NCBI RefSeq assembly: GCF_023520795.1
Contig: NZ_CP046605.1
Coordinates: forward strand, 2,029,438-2,093,437
From: Corynebacterium accolens
GTDB taxonomy: Bacteria > Actinomycetota > Actinomycetes > Mycobacteriales > Mycobacteriaceae
Reading direction: 5' to 3'
DNA: 64,000 nt
Shown: positions 15,213 to 25,137 of the stretch, in pieces
How positions within the stretch are numbered: the stretch's first letter is position 1
How the letters are laid out: each line of letters begins with the position of its first letter
The notes under the pieces: model-generated
Seen by the model: only the letters and a program-made list of their open reading frames with translations
Told to the model about the DNA's origin: nothing
Databases searched by the model: none
Translations under genes and position numbers: made by a program

Positions 15213-18200
15213 CTATTTTTGGGCGTCCATGCTTTCAATAACGACATCTTCTCCATCGCCGTTGCCGCGCAAATGTACGCCCCATTCAACTACGTTGCCG
15301 GTACCGCGCACAGCTTCATGTGGTGAATTAAAGGCAAGGGCCAATCCTACTTCCCCCTTCTCCCAACGCGGTGGAGTGTAGGTGCCGTCTACTTCACTCT
15401 TCGCTACCGCGTCTTGGTTCCGATCGTCGAAGACGGTCACGAGAACGGCCCCGCGCTTCTTCGCGTCGAACGAAGTTAATTCAAATGGCTCTTCCCCCTT
15501 GATCTTGGTGAAGCTGCTGCGGAGAAATTGCGAGTATTCCATCAAGTCATCAACCCGCGGGGACAATACGGACTGACCGCTCGCTACGCTTTGCATGATG
15601 TAGGTGTTCTTTCGATCCGTACCGGTGATGTCATGACGTTCTTCACGGCGACTGCGCTTTACTAGTGGCACGGGAAACGGAACACCTGGGACTTCGACGG
15701 TTTTAGGATTTTTGGACAAAATCGGCAGCATAACCGCAACCTCGCGAAAGTCAGAGCCCGCTACACTTGCATGCTTGCCATCCCCTATCAACCCGCGAAG
15801 ATAGCGGACATGCGGATTGACGATGTTTTCCTTGTAGTTTGACCCCTCATACCACTTCATAGCTTCAAGGAGGTTCACAAACGAATCGGCAGCGACAGTT
15901 CCTACGTGGAAATCCTTATATCCAGCGTGTGCAAAGGGCTTGCCGCTCCGCATCCCCTCCAAGCGGAAGTAAGCCAGTTTCGCAACGCTAGGGTCAAGAC
16001 TCTTCAACAGGGGAATTCCAACTTCTTGGAAGTTCCACTCCAAATCTTTTCTGCTTTGGCGATCCGGAATTGAGTTCAGCTCCACAACATTCGGCGCAGC
16101 CGCGGTAGAGCGGATATAAGCATTAAACATCTTATTTGAGTTCGTTGGCTTCAAGTCCGGCAAAGATTGCCGCACCAGAGGAGCAATACGACTCGGCGTC
16201 AAACGCTTATCAGAGTCTTGAGGATTGTCTGCATAAATCTTCACGTTGTCCCGGAAAACCTCTTCATCATGCATCGCTGCCTCAAAAAGTTCCACCAAAT
16301 CCTGCGGTGCATAAAGCCGTACAAGATCTTGGTATCCCTTTCGGAATCCAAACCAGCGACCAGTCTGCATCAAAGTATCCGCGCTTCCGGCACGCCGGCG
16401 GAAATAAGAAATAGTCAGGCCCTCGACCGTGTAGCCACGAGAAAGCTTCGCCCCGCCGACAAGAATCTTCCACACACGCCCTGATTCAAAGTTAGGACTT
16501 TGCTTTCCTTGAGTATCCACTTGAAGAATCGGCGAATCCCCTGCCTGCACGCCCACCATCATTTCGGCATAAGCTTGATTGATGTAGGGAAGGAGCTCCT
16601 CATAGGTCTGCGGAACGGCAAAACCTTCCCTGTATCTTTCGATATTCATGACATCAAGAAGGTCTTCTTCAAATAACCGCTTCATGTCTGGAATCGGCCG
16701 AGACAGATTGTATCCGCGGCTACGCCAAATCCTTTCCAGGATTTTCTTGCCATCTTCATGGATTGCAGTTCCGGTACCTTCATGGACCAACATGGTGTGA
16801 TGTTTGAACGTCAGCCCAGGGTGCTTAGCTTCCCGGAATTTCTTAATCGCACCGGTAAGGACAAACATATCGAGCGCTTCTTCCAATTCCTCTGCGCGCT
16901 CTTGGTCGAATGCATCATCGTCTAATTCACGGGAATCAACGATGTCACGAATAAACGCTTCGCTCTGGGAGTTTTCGCGAGTGGCTTCCTCTGGGGCATC
17001 TGCAAAATCCATGCGATCGTGAAACCACTTTGCCCCACGGTACGCAGGAGGTTCGTTGAGCATGAGCACATAATGCCGCGGATATAGATCTACCGGGTCA
17101 GAAGGATCAACAAAGACGTTGGCGAATGGTGTGGCTGTATAACCGACGTACTGGGCCCGGGGGCAGTTACTAAGCAGCTGCGTAATCTGATCATTAACTG
17201 CAGTACGTTCCCGTTCCTCTTTGATGTCTTCCTTCTTCTGCCTTTTCGTGTTAATGGACGCTTGATCAGACTCATCATCAATGACCAAAACCGGCAGATG
17301 CTTCAAATCCTCATTAAGCCGCGCAGCACGACGCAAATCCGAGTTGAGGTTTTTGAGCACAGAGGAGTTTTTCTTTACCACCGCAACAAGGCAAGGCATG
17401 TTGTCCAGGTTATCTGGATGATGAACAGGCTTTGACTTATCCGGGCGCTCAATTTCAATCGCACTTGTTCCGGTTCTGCGGTAGTCGCGAACCGAAGTCG
17501 TCACGCGCTTAATACGTGGAAACCCTTTGGTTCCAAAGGCAGGACCATGACTGACAAATGCGCTACCTGCTTCGTCCCAGTCACGATCCCACTCTTCGTC
17601 TCCATTGAAATAGGTCTCATCTTTTCGTTCTTTTGCGGTAAGGTTATCCTCATCGAGGCCACTTAACACCGATTCTTTGCCGCACAGCTCTTTGTCTAAA
17701 CGACGTTGTGTTTGATCTCGCAGGTTGTCCATTGTGCCGGCAAGGATGATAATAAACCTGTAACCAGCGTCAATAGCTTTCGCAGTGACAGCCGTGAAGT
17801 TGGCCGTCTTGCCGCTCTGGACATAGCCAACCACGAGCCCCCTTGAGGAAAGGTAGTGCGGCTTCTTCGGATCTTCTAAACGGCGAATTACCTCCGTAGC
17901 CTGCGTGCCAACAGTATCGATGGACTCAGCGTCCCAGTTATTTCTACTGAGGACCCTCCGGTAGTCATCCCAGTAGCGAGTATTTTCTTGCTGCCTTTCC
18001 GGCGTATACCACTCGGTAAAATTTTCCTCGATAATAACCGCGGGCTCAGGGTCCGGCATACGTTTCTCCACCGCTGCCGCAAAGTCACCTAGCCCAAGTT
18101 GGGCGATCACCCATTGAAATCGTTCGTCACTATCTGGAGGCGTTTGGGTTTCAGGTTTAACAACTGCGGCGTCAGCATCCTTCGCTGCCACGATGAACGT

Positions 18201-18401
18201 TATCAATGGCTGGATATCGTTATCATCAGCTTCCTCGATGTACTTAAGAATCGTAGAAGCATCGACCTCCATCCCCTCCATCAGCTTAAGCCTGTCTTGC
18301 AATGACGCAAAGAGCTTTAAATCCGACGGATTGAGAACATTGCCGATAGCTTCCTTCAACGATGGGAAACTCGTTGCCTGGCTGTCGTGACTGCTGGTCA
18401 A
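15213..18401 (-). CDS. Z1-domain SF2-type helicase/ATPase (third gene of the defence operon)
   Basis: A 1062-residue ATP-driven protein of the Z1 family, which is tied to MORC/MutL-like ATPases in restriction-type gene sets. Walker A is GYVQSGKTANFT (about residues 192-203), Walker B is VLVIDDESDQ (about 371-380), the helicase-like YVGYTATPFANVF follows (about 418-430), and the Z1 core is ILVGGAKLSRGYTVEGL with LMQTGRWFGFRKGY (about 645-690). I choose TTG at 18401 because AGAGGAGA lies seven bases upstream; a GTG at 18446 without a good ribosome site would add 15 residues. It lies 160 bases after the GHKL gene. GC is below that of core genes. An IS3 copy lies 36 bases beyond its stop, so downstream partners may have been lost. 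Confidence 0.88.
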   Translation of the reverse strand: MTSSHDSQATSFPSLKEAIGNVLNPSDLKLFASLQDRLKLMEGMEVDASTILKYIEEADDNDIQPLITFIVAAKDADAAVVKPETQTPPDSDERFQWVIAQLGLGDFAAAVEKRMPDPEPAVIIEENFTEWYTPERQQENTRYWDDYRRVLSRNNWDAESIDTVGTQATEVIRRLEDPKKPHYLSSRGLVVGYVQSGKTANFTAVTAKAIDAGYRFIIILAGTMDNLRDQTQRRLDKELCGKESVLSGLDEDNLTAKERKDETYFNGDEEWDRDWDEAGSAFVSHGPAFGTKGFPRIKRVTTSVRDYRRTGTSAIEIERPDKSKPVHHPDNLDNMPCLVAVVKKNSSVLKNLNSDLRRAARLNEDLKHLPVLVIDDESDQASINTKRQKKEDIKEERERTAVNDQITQLLSNCPRAQYVGYTATPFANVFVDPSDPVDLYPRHYVLMLNEPPAYRGAKWFHDRMDFADAPEEATRENSQSEAFIRDIVDSRELDDDAFDQERAEELEEALDMFVLTGAIKKFREAKHPGLTFKHHTMLVHEGTGTAIHEDGKKILERIWRSRGYNLSRPIPDMKRLFEEDLLDVMNIERYREGFAVPQTYEELLPYINQAYAEMMVGVQAGDSPILQVDTQGKQSPNFESGRVWKILVGGAKLSRGYTVEGLTISYFRRRAGSADTLMQTGRWFGFRKGYQDLVRLYAPQDLVELFEAAMHDEEVFRDNVKIYADNPQDSDKRLTPSRIAPLVRQSLPDLKPTNSNKMFNAYIRSTAAAPNVVELNSIPDRQSRKDLEWNFQEVGIPLLKSLDPSVAKLAYFRLEGMRSGKPFAHAGYKDFHVGTVAADSFVNLLEAMKWYEGSNYKENIVNPHVRYLRGLIGDGKHASVAGSDFREVAVMLPILSKNPKTVEVPGVPFPVPLVKRSRREERHDITGTDRKNTYIMQSVASGQSVLSPRVDDLMEYSQFLRSSFTKIKGEEPFELTSFDAKKRGAVLVTVFDDRNQDAVAKSEVDGTYTPPRWEKGEVGLALAFNSPHEAVRGTGNVVEWGVHLRGNGDGEDVVIESMDAQK

Positions 18402-18561
18402 GATATTGTCTCCTCTGATCTGTACTTCTCCATCGATGTTTAGCACTGGAAATTTGGTGGCTCACATCAATTGAGATCTAGACTACAGCGCCAACAGACA
18501 TCTGGCGGAGGAAACGGGCCACAATCAAACGTCTGTTCTATCGGTGAGTTTATATTTGGGC

Positions 18562-20064
18562 CTAGCGGAGTTTTTCCTGACGCTCCTGCTCTTTGGCCGC
18601 GACAGTAAGAAGCTCAGACCACAAAGAAGCATTAGCTTTCGATTTTCTGGTTTGTTTTGACGTAGCTATGTCATTGAAGAGCAAATACAGAAGTGTTTTT
18701 AACAGTGGCGCATCATTGAGGGCACCTCTGCCAGGGTTAACCATCTTTCGATACTGGCGATTGATCTTAACCGTGCTATCACGCGGAGAAACCTCTACGA
18801 ATGTATCGCCTTCAAGATCCGCCCACACAACATTGACCGAGTCGCCCTTCTTTAAAACCGCCTCGTCTTCGATTGCTTCTTTGATTGGTGGAGCAATCCC
18901 CTGCCCGGCCTCTGCCAGGACATCTGGGTTACCAGATTTCTTATTAGAATTGCGAAGTACTGCGATTGCATCGTCGCACACGTCAGCAAAACTCTTTGTC
19001 TGGTCTCCGCATACTCGCAATTGCTCAATAAATCGATGAAACCCTTCTCCAAGTCTCACAGAACCTTTTTGCGGGCTGATAGTGATGTACTCGTTAACCA
19101 CTCGTGGATCATCGATGACAATACGCAGCAATTTGTAGTCTTTTCGGGGTTCCTGAAATCCGCACCAGCCGCCCTGCGTAATTAAACGGTCTGCGATATA
19201 GATGTAAAAACCTTGATGCCCAAGTTCGTCCTTTCCTTCCAATCCGAACTCATCCGCTTTGGATCGATTGGTCCAGATATGTGCGGTAACGCCAAGTCCC
19301 GCTTCTTCCCCATGCTCCGTGAGACGGAGTGGGTAGCGGCTATCCCCTGACTTCCGGTAACCGCATGGATCAATGGGCTTAATATCTGGAGCAGGTACAG
19401 GACTGAATTCGTCATAAAGCATAAACATTTTGATGTCTACGCGATTGTCCTGGAGAAAACGGTGATAACGGATCCCTAAATGTCGGCGGAGCTTTTCACT
19501 CGTCTTGGAGAGAAACCTGTTTGCCTCTCCCTCATCGCTTCCTTCATAAATTCCCGTCAGATCGTTCCAGAGAATCGATGTACCGCGTTTGAGATTTACG
19601 AGTCGATCTCTGAAATTCCACGCGGTAGTCGTTGTCTGCTGTTTCAACACATCCGCAGTAAAGCTTTCCTTATGCAGTCGAATCCCCGCTGGAAATTGCC
19701 CTTTCACTCGGGAAAGCACGGTGACCGTATCGGCATTGGCATATGAGCCTTCCTTGAGCCCCATGCCGTAGATACCAATATTGCTATGTGATTGCGATTC
19801 ATGCCCGCCTAGTCGCAATACACGTTCCATAGTTGCAGTATCCATACCGCGACCATCATCATGGACCGCAATTTGGGTCAGTCTGTTTCCCTCCACATGG
19901 AAAACAATGCAGATTTTTTCTGCCTTCGCATCAATGGAGTTATCCACCAACTCATCGATGCCCGAACAAATATCATGATTAGCCCCCAGCGCATGCTGAA
20001 TAGATTCAGTTGGAGTCAGGTGGATAGTCTTTTCTATTTCAAAGGAGCTTTTTTGCTTTGCCAA
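18562..20064 (-). CDS. MORC/MutL-like GHKL ATPase (second gene of the defence operon)
   Basis: A 500-residue protein with an N-terminal GHKL ATP-binding fold: ELVDNSIDAKAEKI (motif I, about residues 38-51), VHDDGRGMD (motif II, about 68-76) and IGIYGMGLKEGSYANADTV (motif III, about 97-115). The GMGLK form plus the following S5-like region matches prokaryotic MORC-type ATPases rather than DNA-mismatch MutL or gyrase. Such ATPases are thought to clamp or remodel DNA in restriction-linked operons. The preferred start is TTG 20064 with GGGGAG upstream; it lies 13 bases after the stop of the type ISP gene. ATG starts at 20100 or 20145 would overlap that gene. The C-terminal third shows no other domain. 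Confidence 0.86.
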   Translation of the reverse strand: MAKQKSSFEIEKTIHLTPTESIQHALGANHDICSGIDELVDNSIDAKAEKICIVFHVEGNRLTQIAVHDDGRGMDTATMERVLRLGGHESQSHSNIGIYGMGLKEGSYANADTVTVLSRVKGQFPAGIRLHKESFTADVLKQQTTTTAWNFRDRLVNLKRGTSILWNDLTGIYEGSDEGEANRFLSKTSEKLRRHLGIRYHRFLQDNRVDIKMFMLYDEFSPVPAPDIKPIDPCGYRKSGDSRYPLRLTEHGEEAGLGVTAHIWTNRSKADEFGLEGKDELGHQGFYIYIADRLITQGGWCGFQEPRKDYKLLRIVIDDPRVVNEYITISPQKGSVRLGEGFHRFIEQLRVCGDQTKSFADVCDDAIAVLRNSNKKSGNPDVLAEAGQGIAPPIKEAIEDEAVLKKGDSVNVVWADLEGDTFVEVSPRDSTVKINRQYRKMVNPGRGALNDAPLLKTLLYLLFNDIATSKQTRKSKANASLWSELLTVAAKEQERQEKLR

Positions 20065-20077
20065 TCGTCTCCCCGCC

Positions 20078-23000
20078 TTATTCTTCAATCTCCAAGTCAT
20101 CCACGATCCGCACGGTCTCCATCGCCACGCGAGTGACCTTGCCAATCAGATCCACGATGTAGCGCGGATTGCATACCTCATCGGCCCAATCATTCGGGTC
20201 ATTTACAATCCCGGAGGCTTTGTCCTTCTTCACCTGGTACCGGTCAATCAACCACGCCACCGCTGAGCGCGAACCCAGCATGTACTCATCCGCCTCTGCC
20301 GGAATACCGGAGATGGTCACCTGCTTGTTGTAGATCAACTTCGTCACATCATTGACGTTCTTGCCCGTTTCCGGATCCTTGCGCTTGGCCCACTTCATCT
20401 TCTGCACGCGCCACGTCTCACGGTTGGACTCATCACCCTTGACCTGAATATCCAGCGGCCAGGGTTCCACGGACTCATAATCCACGTGCAACGCCATGAG
20501 TTCCTTACCCGCCGCAACAAACTTATCGAACTCCGCACGCGAGTTTGGTGTTTCAATATGCGGCAGCATCTTCTTCAAATCCGCCGCATACTGCGTGCGA
20601 TAGCCCGGATCATGCAGCTTGCCATAGACAAAGTGGAAGATGTCATCGCCCGAGACGTCACCGCCCAACGCATCCCGGTAAATTTGCTTAATCTCATCCG
20701 TGATGTTGTCCACCCGCACATACCCATCAACAACCTCACCGACTTGGCCGTAAGCACTGGTCTCACCTTGCTTGACGACGTTCCCTTCACCGAACAGACC
20801 ACCATCTTCGGCATCAACTGGGGTCCAGGTGAAGCGGGGAAAGAATTGGCCTGGGTTGCCTGCTCCTGCAACGGCTACAAGATCTGGTATTCGATCAGTT
20901 GCAGTACATGTAAACGGTGCGGATGCAGCGGGGGCAGAGATCAATAGTCCCAAATTACTGTGTGTAGGAGTAGGAAAGATTGATGGCAATTGGTAAGTCC
21001 TATCATTGAGCTTTTGCTCAAAATAGACATGTTGCTTGGTGAATGGACGGTACAACGAAGGATAGAATCTAGCTGGATTGACAACAATTTCTGCGCTCTT
21101 AGCCGCATAGTTCTTAAGGGTTTGATTCCAAGAAATGTTTTTGGTATCGGCGAATTTTGTATTTCCCTTTAAGAAATCCGTCACATCAGCTTCTTTAGCC
21201 TTGGTTACACCTTTGTCTCCTAGCCAGTGCTGGAGCTCCTCGATTGCTTTTGTATACGTATCCGTTAGCAGTCCCAGTTGCTCAGTCAATTGTTCTTTAG
21301 TCTGAGCATATGCCCAGGAATCACGCCCAGTTTTCAGCCCCGCAGAAAATGTTGTGAAAATCCGCGTTGAATTCCCCTTCTTTTCGCCAATAACCGGCCA
21401 CGTTTCGAACTCCTCAGAGCGCTGGTTGAGCCAATCACCCTCTTTGTTCGGCTCGATGGTCTGCCAGTCAATAGTTTCTGTCGAGGAGGAGTCGACGATC
21501 CCAAGCTTCTCTTCCGCGGTGAGATAGTCACCGATGTCTCGGTAGTGCAGCTGAAAGCCAGACTTTGTGGGATCTTTGATGCCGATCGCGATGGCTACAG
21601 TATTGCGGGACCCCGAACCGAAGACTTTTCCGCCCTCCTTTCGTGACTGTTCACCAGCGGTACGTTGGTTGCCGCGCAAGTTAAAAATATAAAGGTCGGT
21701 GAAATCCTCGGCCATCGACAAGCGCACACCGTCACCGGTGTTGCCATCAATCCACCCGCCATTGGATACGAACGCCACCACGCCTTGGTCGCCGATGCGG
21801 TCGGTAGCCCATCGGAAAGCGCGCAGGTAGGAGTCGTAAAGCGAGTTTTTATTTGTAGCCGTGGACTTCGCTGCGTAAGTTTCCGCGATGCGCTTATCCA
21901 AGCCGGGGTACTTCTGGTTGGCGTTGAGGTCATTCGCGGACTTTTGACCCGCGGAGTATGGCGGATTACCAATGACCACGTTGATGGGCGCATTCTTCTG
22001 CCGCTCGATGGTGGCGTTGTTTTCGCGGAAGATGTTGAGGTCTGGAATATCGCCGTCTTCGTGGACCTGGAAGGTATCCGCCAAGGCAATGTTGGTAAAC
22101 GGCACGTAGTCCGGTGTTGGTTCACCGTTGCGCTGCGCGGCTTCCTCACGCAGGGCATTATAGGTGGTCTCGATATTGACGGCAGAGACGTAATACGCCA
22201 GCAGCATAATCTCGGTGGCAAACAGCTCGTTGGCATATTTTCGTGCCATGTCTTCTGGCTTAATCAGCCCAGACTGCAATAAGCGCACCATAAACGTCGA
22301 GGTCCCAGCGAAGGGGTCAAGGATACTTACACCCTCATCGCTGAGCCCCTTGTCAAAGTGCTTGCGGGAGACCTCATCGGCAGCGCGCAGGATGAAGTCC
22401 ACGATTTCCACCGGAGTATAGACAATGCCGAGGGCTTCCGCTTGCTTCTTGAAAGCCTTGCGGAAGAAGCGCTCATACAGTTCCTTAATCACCTGCTGCT
22501 TACCGGAAGCAGAGGTTACCTCGGAAGCGCGCACGCGCACAGACTCGTAGAACTTTTCCAGCGATTCGGTCTCCGTATCCAGGTTCGCCTTCGATAGGGC
22601 CGCAACCATTTTCTCCATGACCTGCGCCACGGGGTTATGCGTAATGAAGTCATGGTTTTCAAATAGCGCGTTGAACACCGGTGCAGTAATCAGGTGTTGC
22701 GAGAGCATGGAGATGGCATCATCGGCGGTAATGCCATCGTTCAAATTATTGCGCAGGCCCTCGACAAACTCATCGAATTCTTGGCGCAAGTCTTCATCGG
22801 CATTGTCTACCAGTGCGGTAATGCGGGTGATTTGGTTTTCCGCGATAGTGGCAACGTCATCGGCCCAGTCTTCCCAGTAGGAGCGGGTGCCGACCTTGTC
22901 CACCAGCTTGGTGTAAATGGCCTCTTGCCATTGCTCTAGAGAGAACAACGCAATCTGCTGCGTCATGGCCGAGGAATCTTCAAAGGCCTCAGGGGACTTG

Positions 23001-25084
23001 GTGCGATCTGCCTCTTCTAGCTTTTCTTTATCGCTTTTCTCCTCGTCACCGCCAACGTGGTTGACGTCAATAGGCAATTCATCTTGCGCGTTTGCACCAT
23101 TGAGCGCAATGGAATTGATCTTGGCATTGAAGCGATCATCGTGTGCACGCAGTGCGTTCAGAATCTGCCAGACCACCTTGAAGCGTTGGTTGTCATTCAG
23201 GGCTTGCGAGGGTGACACGTCCTGTGCGACAGCAACCGGCAAGATGATGTAGCCATAATCCTTGCGCGCCGATTTACGCATCACGCGGCCCACGGACTGG
23301 ACCACATCCACCATAGAATTGCGGGGGTTGAAGAAGATCACCGAATCCAGTGCAGGTACATCCACGCCCTCCGAAAGGCAGCGCGCATTGGTAAGTATCC
23401 GGGCTTCATTTTCGGCCGCGGGCGATTCAATCCAAGACAACTTGGTGCCGCGCTCCATGGCGTTCATGCCACCATCGACGTGCTGAGCGGCAATGTGCAG
23501 GTCGACGTTGGTTAAAGAGACATCGCTAAGCGCCGCCTTATCCTTGAGCAACTCCTGATGAGTCCTAATCAGGGAGGGAAAGCTCTCCGCAATTTGCTCG
23601 GAAGTCTTAATGTCTTTGGCAAAGGCCACCGCGCGCTGCATAGGCCGCGCGTTTTCGTCGAAGCCGCCCTTCTTTCCCTGCAACTCGCCCGAGCGTTTAG
23701 CCAGGCCATTCCACGCACCGATCATCGCCGAGGCCAGCGTCAGGTTGATCTGGTTATTTTCACTATGCGCCATGGCGTTAGCAGCCACGGATTCATCGAC
23801 GGTCATCACGAGGACCTTGTAGTCCGTAAGCAAGCCCTTGTCCACGGCCTCGCCGAAACCCAAACGATAGAACTCCGGTCCATAGATTCCCTCATCATCC
23901 ATGGAGGTCAGTTCGGCGGAGTGCTCTGCGGCTTTGCCTTTAACGGCGTCATCGAAAAGCCGTGGCGTTGCAGTCATATACAAACGCTTTGCGGCCTTGA
24001 TGTAATCCGTATCGTGCACGCGCACGAAGTTGCTGGAGTCCTCCCCCGCCAACGTAATACCCGTGGTGCGGTGGGCTTCATCGCAAATGACCAGATCAAA
24101 GTCATCCAACCCCTGCTGCTGTGCATCATGTACTGCCGGCAAGGATTGATAGGTGGAAAAGACGATATTTAGGCCCTTGGCGCGTTTGCCAGAGGCAAAA
24201 CGCTTTGCAATGTCTGCCCCATCGGTAGAGACGGGAACTTCCAAGTCATAGACGGCAATATCTTCGGCCTTTTTGGATACCTTCGAGTCAGAGCACACCG
24301 CAAAAGTACGCATGTCTAGGCGTCCTTGCGCAGTCCATTCCTTCAAGGTTTGCGAGAGCAAAGAAATAGAAGGCACAAGGAACAAAATGCGTGCCTTGCC
24401 GCCGTTATTTTCCGCTACACGCTCTGCCAGGCGCAGCGCGGTAAACGTCTTACCGGTGCCGCAGGCCATGATGAGCTTGCCACGGTCGTGGGTGTCAAAG
24501 CCCTCGATGGCTTTATCAATGGCCGCTTGCTGGTGCGGGCGTGGTTCAAAGGTCTCGCGCTGGGAGAGGTTAATTTGGATATTCTTATCCTGCACCTCAG
24601 AGCCCGGAAAGGCCACGTCCCAGTTGATGGGCGATTCCGCAATGGAGGAAATACCAATGCGGCTAGTGGGGATGATCTGGTTGGCTAATGCTTCCTCAGC
24701 ATGCGAGGACCAGCGATCCGTAGTGGAAATAATAATCCGGCTGCTGAAGTGCTCGCGCCCGTGCTCCGTTTCAAAAGAATGCCCTGAGGCCTCAAAGAAG
24801 GAATCTAAGTGCGATTTCTGGATGCTCGCGGTGGAGGCATAGAACTTGCACTGGATCGCAGTCCAGGTCCCGTCATCGCGGCGGCGAGCTACCAAGTCAA
24901 TCCCGGTATCGGCCTTGCCACCGTTATAGCGCCAGTCAGTCCACCGGCTGACCTCATCAAACTGTGCCTTGAGAGTGGGATCAGTCTGAAAATAATTGAC
25001 CATCAGCTTTTCAAAAGCGATACCATACTTCGCCTTTGGTTGGTTTTCGCGCAGCTGTTCCAGGACCTCAGAGAACTTTGACAT
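20078..25084 (-). CDS. Single-chain type ISP restriction-modification enzyme (Mrr nuclease, SF2 translocase, N6-adenine methylase, TRD)
   Basis: A 1668-residue protein that appears to hold a whole restriction system. Order: Mrr-like nuclease with GIDLVARRRDDGTWTAIQCK (Asp63 and Gln78-x-Lys80); SF2 motor with ACGTGKT (about 207-213), CDEAH (about 334-338), MTATPRLF and QSVGRVMRKS (about 598); a helical coupler; an N6-adenine methylase with ILDPFAGTSTFMV (about 922) and IGNPPYSAG (about 1040); and a C-terminal target-recognition region. Layout and length match LlaGI/LlaBIII-type enzymes. I start at ATG 25084 (MSKFSEVLEQL), where similarity begins, although the frame is open to 25195. It heads the operon with the GHKL and Z1 genes. 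Bases 20870-21440 look AT-richer than both sides, in the recognition region. No internal stop is seen. Confidence 0.9.
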   Translation of the reverse strand: MSKFSEVLEQLRENQPKAKYGIAFEKLMVNYFQTDPTLKAQFDEVSRWTDWRYNGGKADTGIDLVARRRDDGTWTAIQCKFYASTASIQKSHLDSFFEASGHSFETEHGREHFSSRIIISTTDRWSSHAEEALANQIIPTSRIGISSIAESPINWDVAFPGSEVQDKNIQINLSQRETFEPRPHQQAAIDKAIEGFDTHDRGKLIMACGTGKTFTALRLAERVAENNGGKARILFLVPSISLLSQTLKEWTAQGRLDMRTFAVCSDSKVSKKAEDIAVYDLEVPVSTDGADIAKRFASGKRAKGLNIVFSTYQSLPAVHDAQQQGLDDFDLVICDEAHRTTGITLAGEDSSNFVRVHDTDYIKAAKRLYMTATPRLFDDAVKGKAAEHSAELTSMDDEGIYGPEFYRLGFGEAVDKGLLTDYKVLVMTVDESVAANAMAHSENNQINLTLASAMIGAWNGLAKRSGELQGKKGGFDENARPMQRAVAFAKDIKTSEQIAESFPSLIRTHQELLKDKAALSDVSLTNVDLHIAAQHVDGGMNAMERGTKLSWIESPAAENEARILTNARCLSEGVDVPALDSVIFFNPRNSMVDVVQSVGRVMRKSARKDYGYIILPVAVAQDVSPSQALNDNQRFKVVWQILNALRAHDDRFNAKINSIALNGANAQDELPIDVNHVGGDEEKSDKEKLEEADRTKSPEAFEDSSAMTQQIALFSLEQWQEAIYTKLVDKVGTRSYWEDWADDVATIAENQITRITALVDNADEDLRQEFDEFVEGLRNNLNDGITADDAISMLSQHLITAPVFNALFENHDFITHNPVAQVMEKMVAALSKANLDTETESLEKFYESVRVRASEVTSASGKQQVIKELYERFFRKAFKKQAEALGIVYTPVEIVDFILRAADEVSRKHFDKGLSDEGVSILDPFAGTSTFMVRLLQSGLIKPEDMARKYANELFATEIMLLAYYVSAVNIETTYNALREEAAQRNGEPTPDYVPFTNIALADTFQVHEDGDIPDLNIFRENNATIERQKNAPINVVIGNPPYSAGQKSANDLNANQKYPGLDKRIAETYAAKSTATNKNSLYDSYLRAFRWATDRIGDQGVVAFVSNGGWIDGNTGDGVRLSMAEDFTDLYIFNLRGNQRTAGEQSRKEGGKVFGSGSRNTVAIAIGIKDPTKSGFQLHYRDIGDYLTAEEKLGIVDSSSTETIDWQTIEPNKEGDWLNQRSEEFETWPVIGEKKGNSTRIFTTFSAGLKTGRDSWAYAQTKEQLTEQLGLLTDTYTKAIEELQHWLGDKGVTKAKEADVTDFLKGNTKFADTKNISWNQTLKNYAAKSAEIVVNPARFYPSLYRPFTKQHVYFEQKLNDRTYQLPSIFPTPTHSNLGLLISAPAASAPFTCTATDRIPDLVAVAGAGNPGQFFPRFTWTPVDAEDGGLFGEGNVVKQGETSAYGQVGEVVDGYVRVDNITDEIKQIYRDALGGDVSGDDIFHFVYGKLHDPGYRTQYAADLKKMLPHIETPNSRAEFDKFVAAGKELMALHVDYESVEPWPLDIQVKGDESNRETWRVQKMKWAKRKDPETGKNVNDVTKLIYNKQVTISGIPAEADEYMLGSRSAVAWLIDRYQVKKDKASGIVNDPNDWADEVCNPRYIVDLIGKVTRVAMETVRIVDDLEIEE

Positions 25085-25137
25085 AGGAACATTATGCCTG
25101 ATGAATGTTGCGGTTTCTCGATGTCTGCGACATTGCG

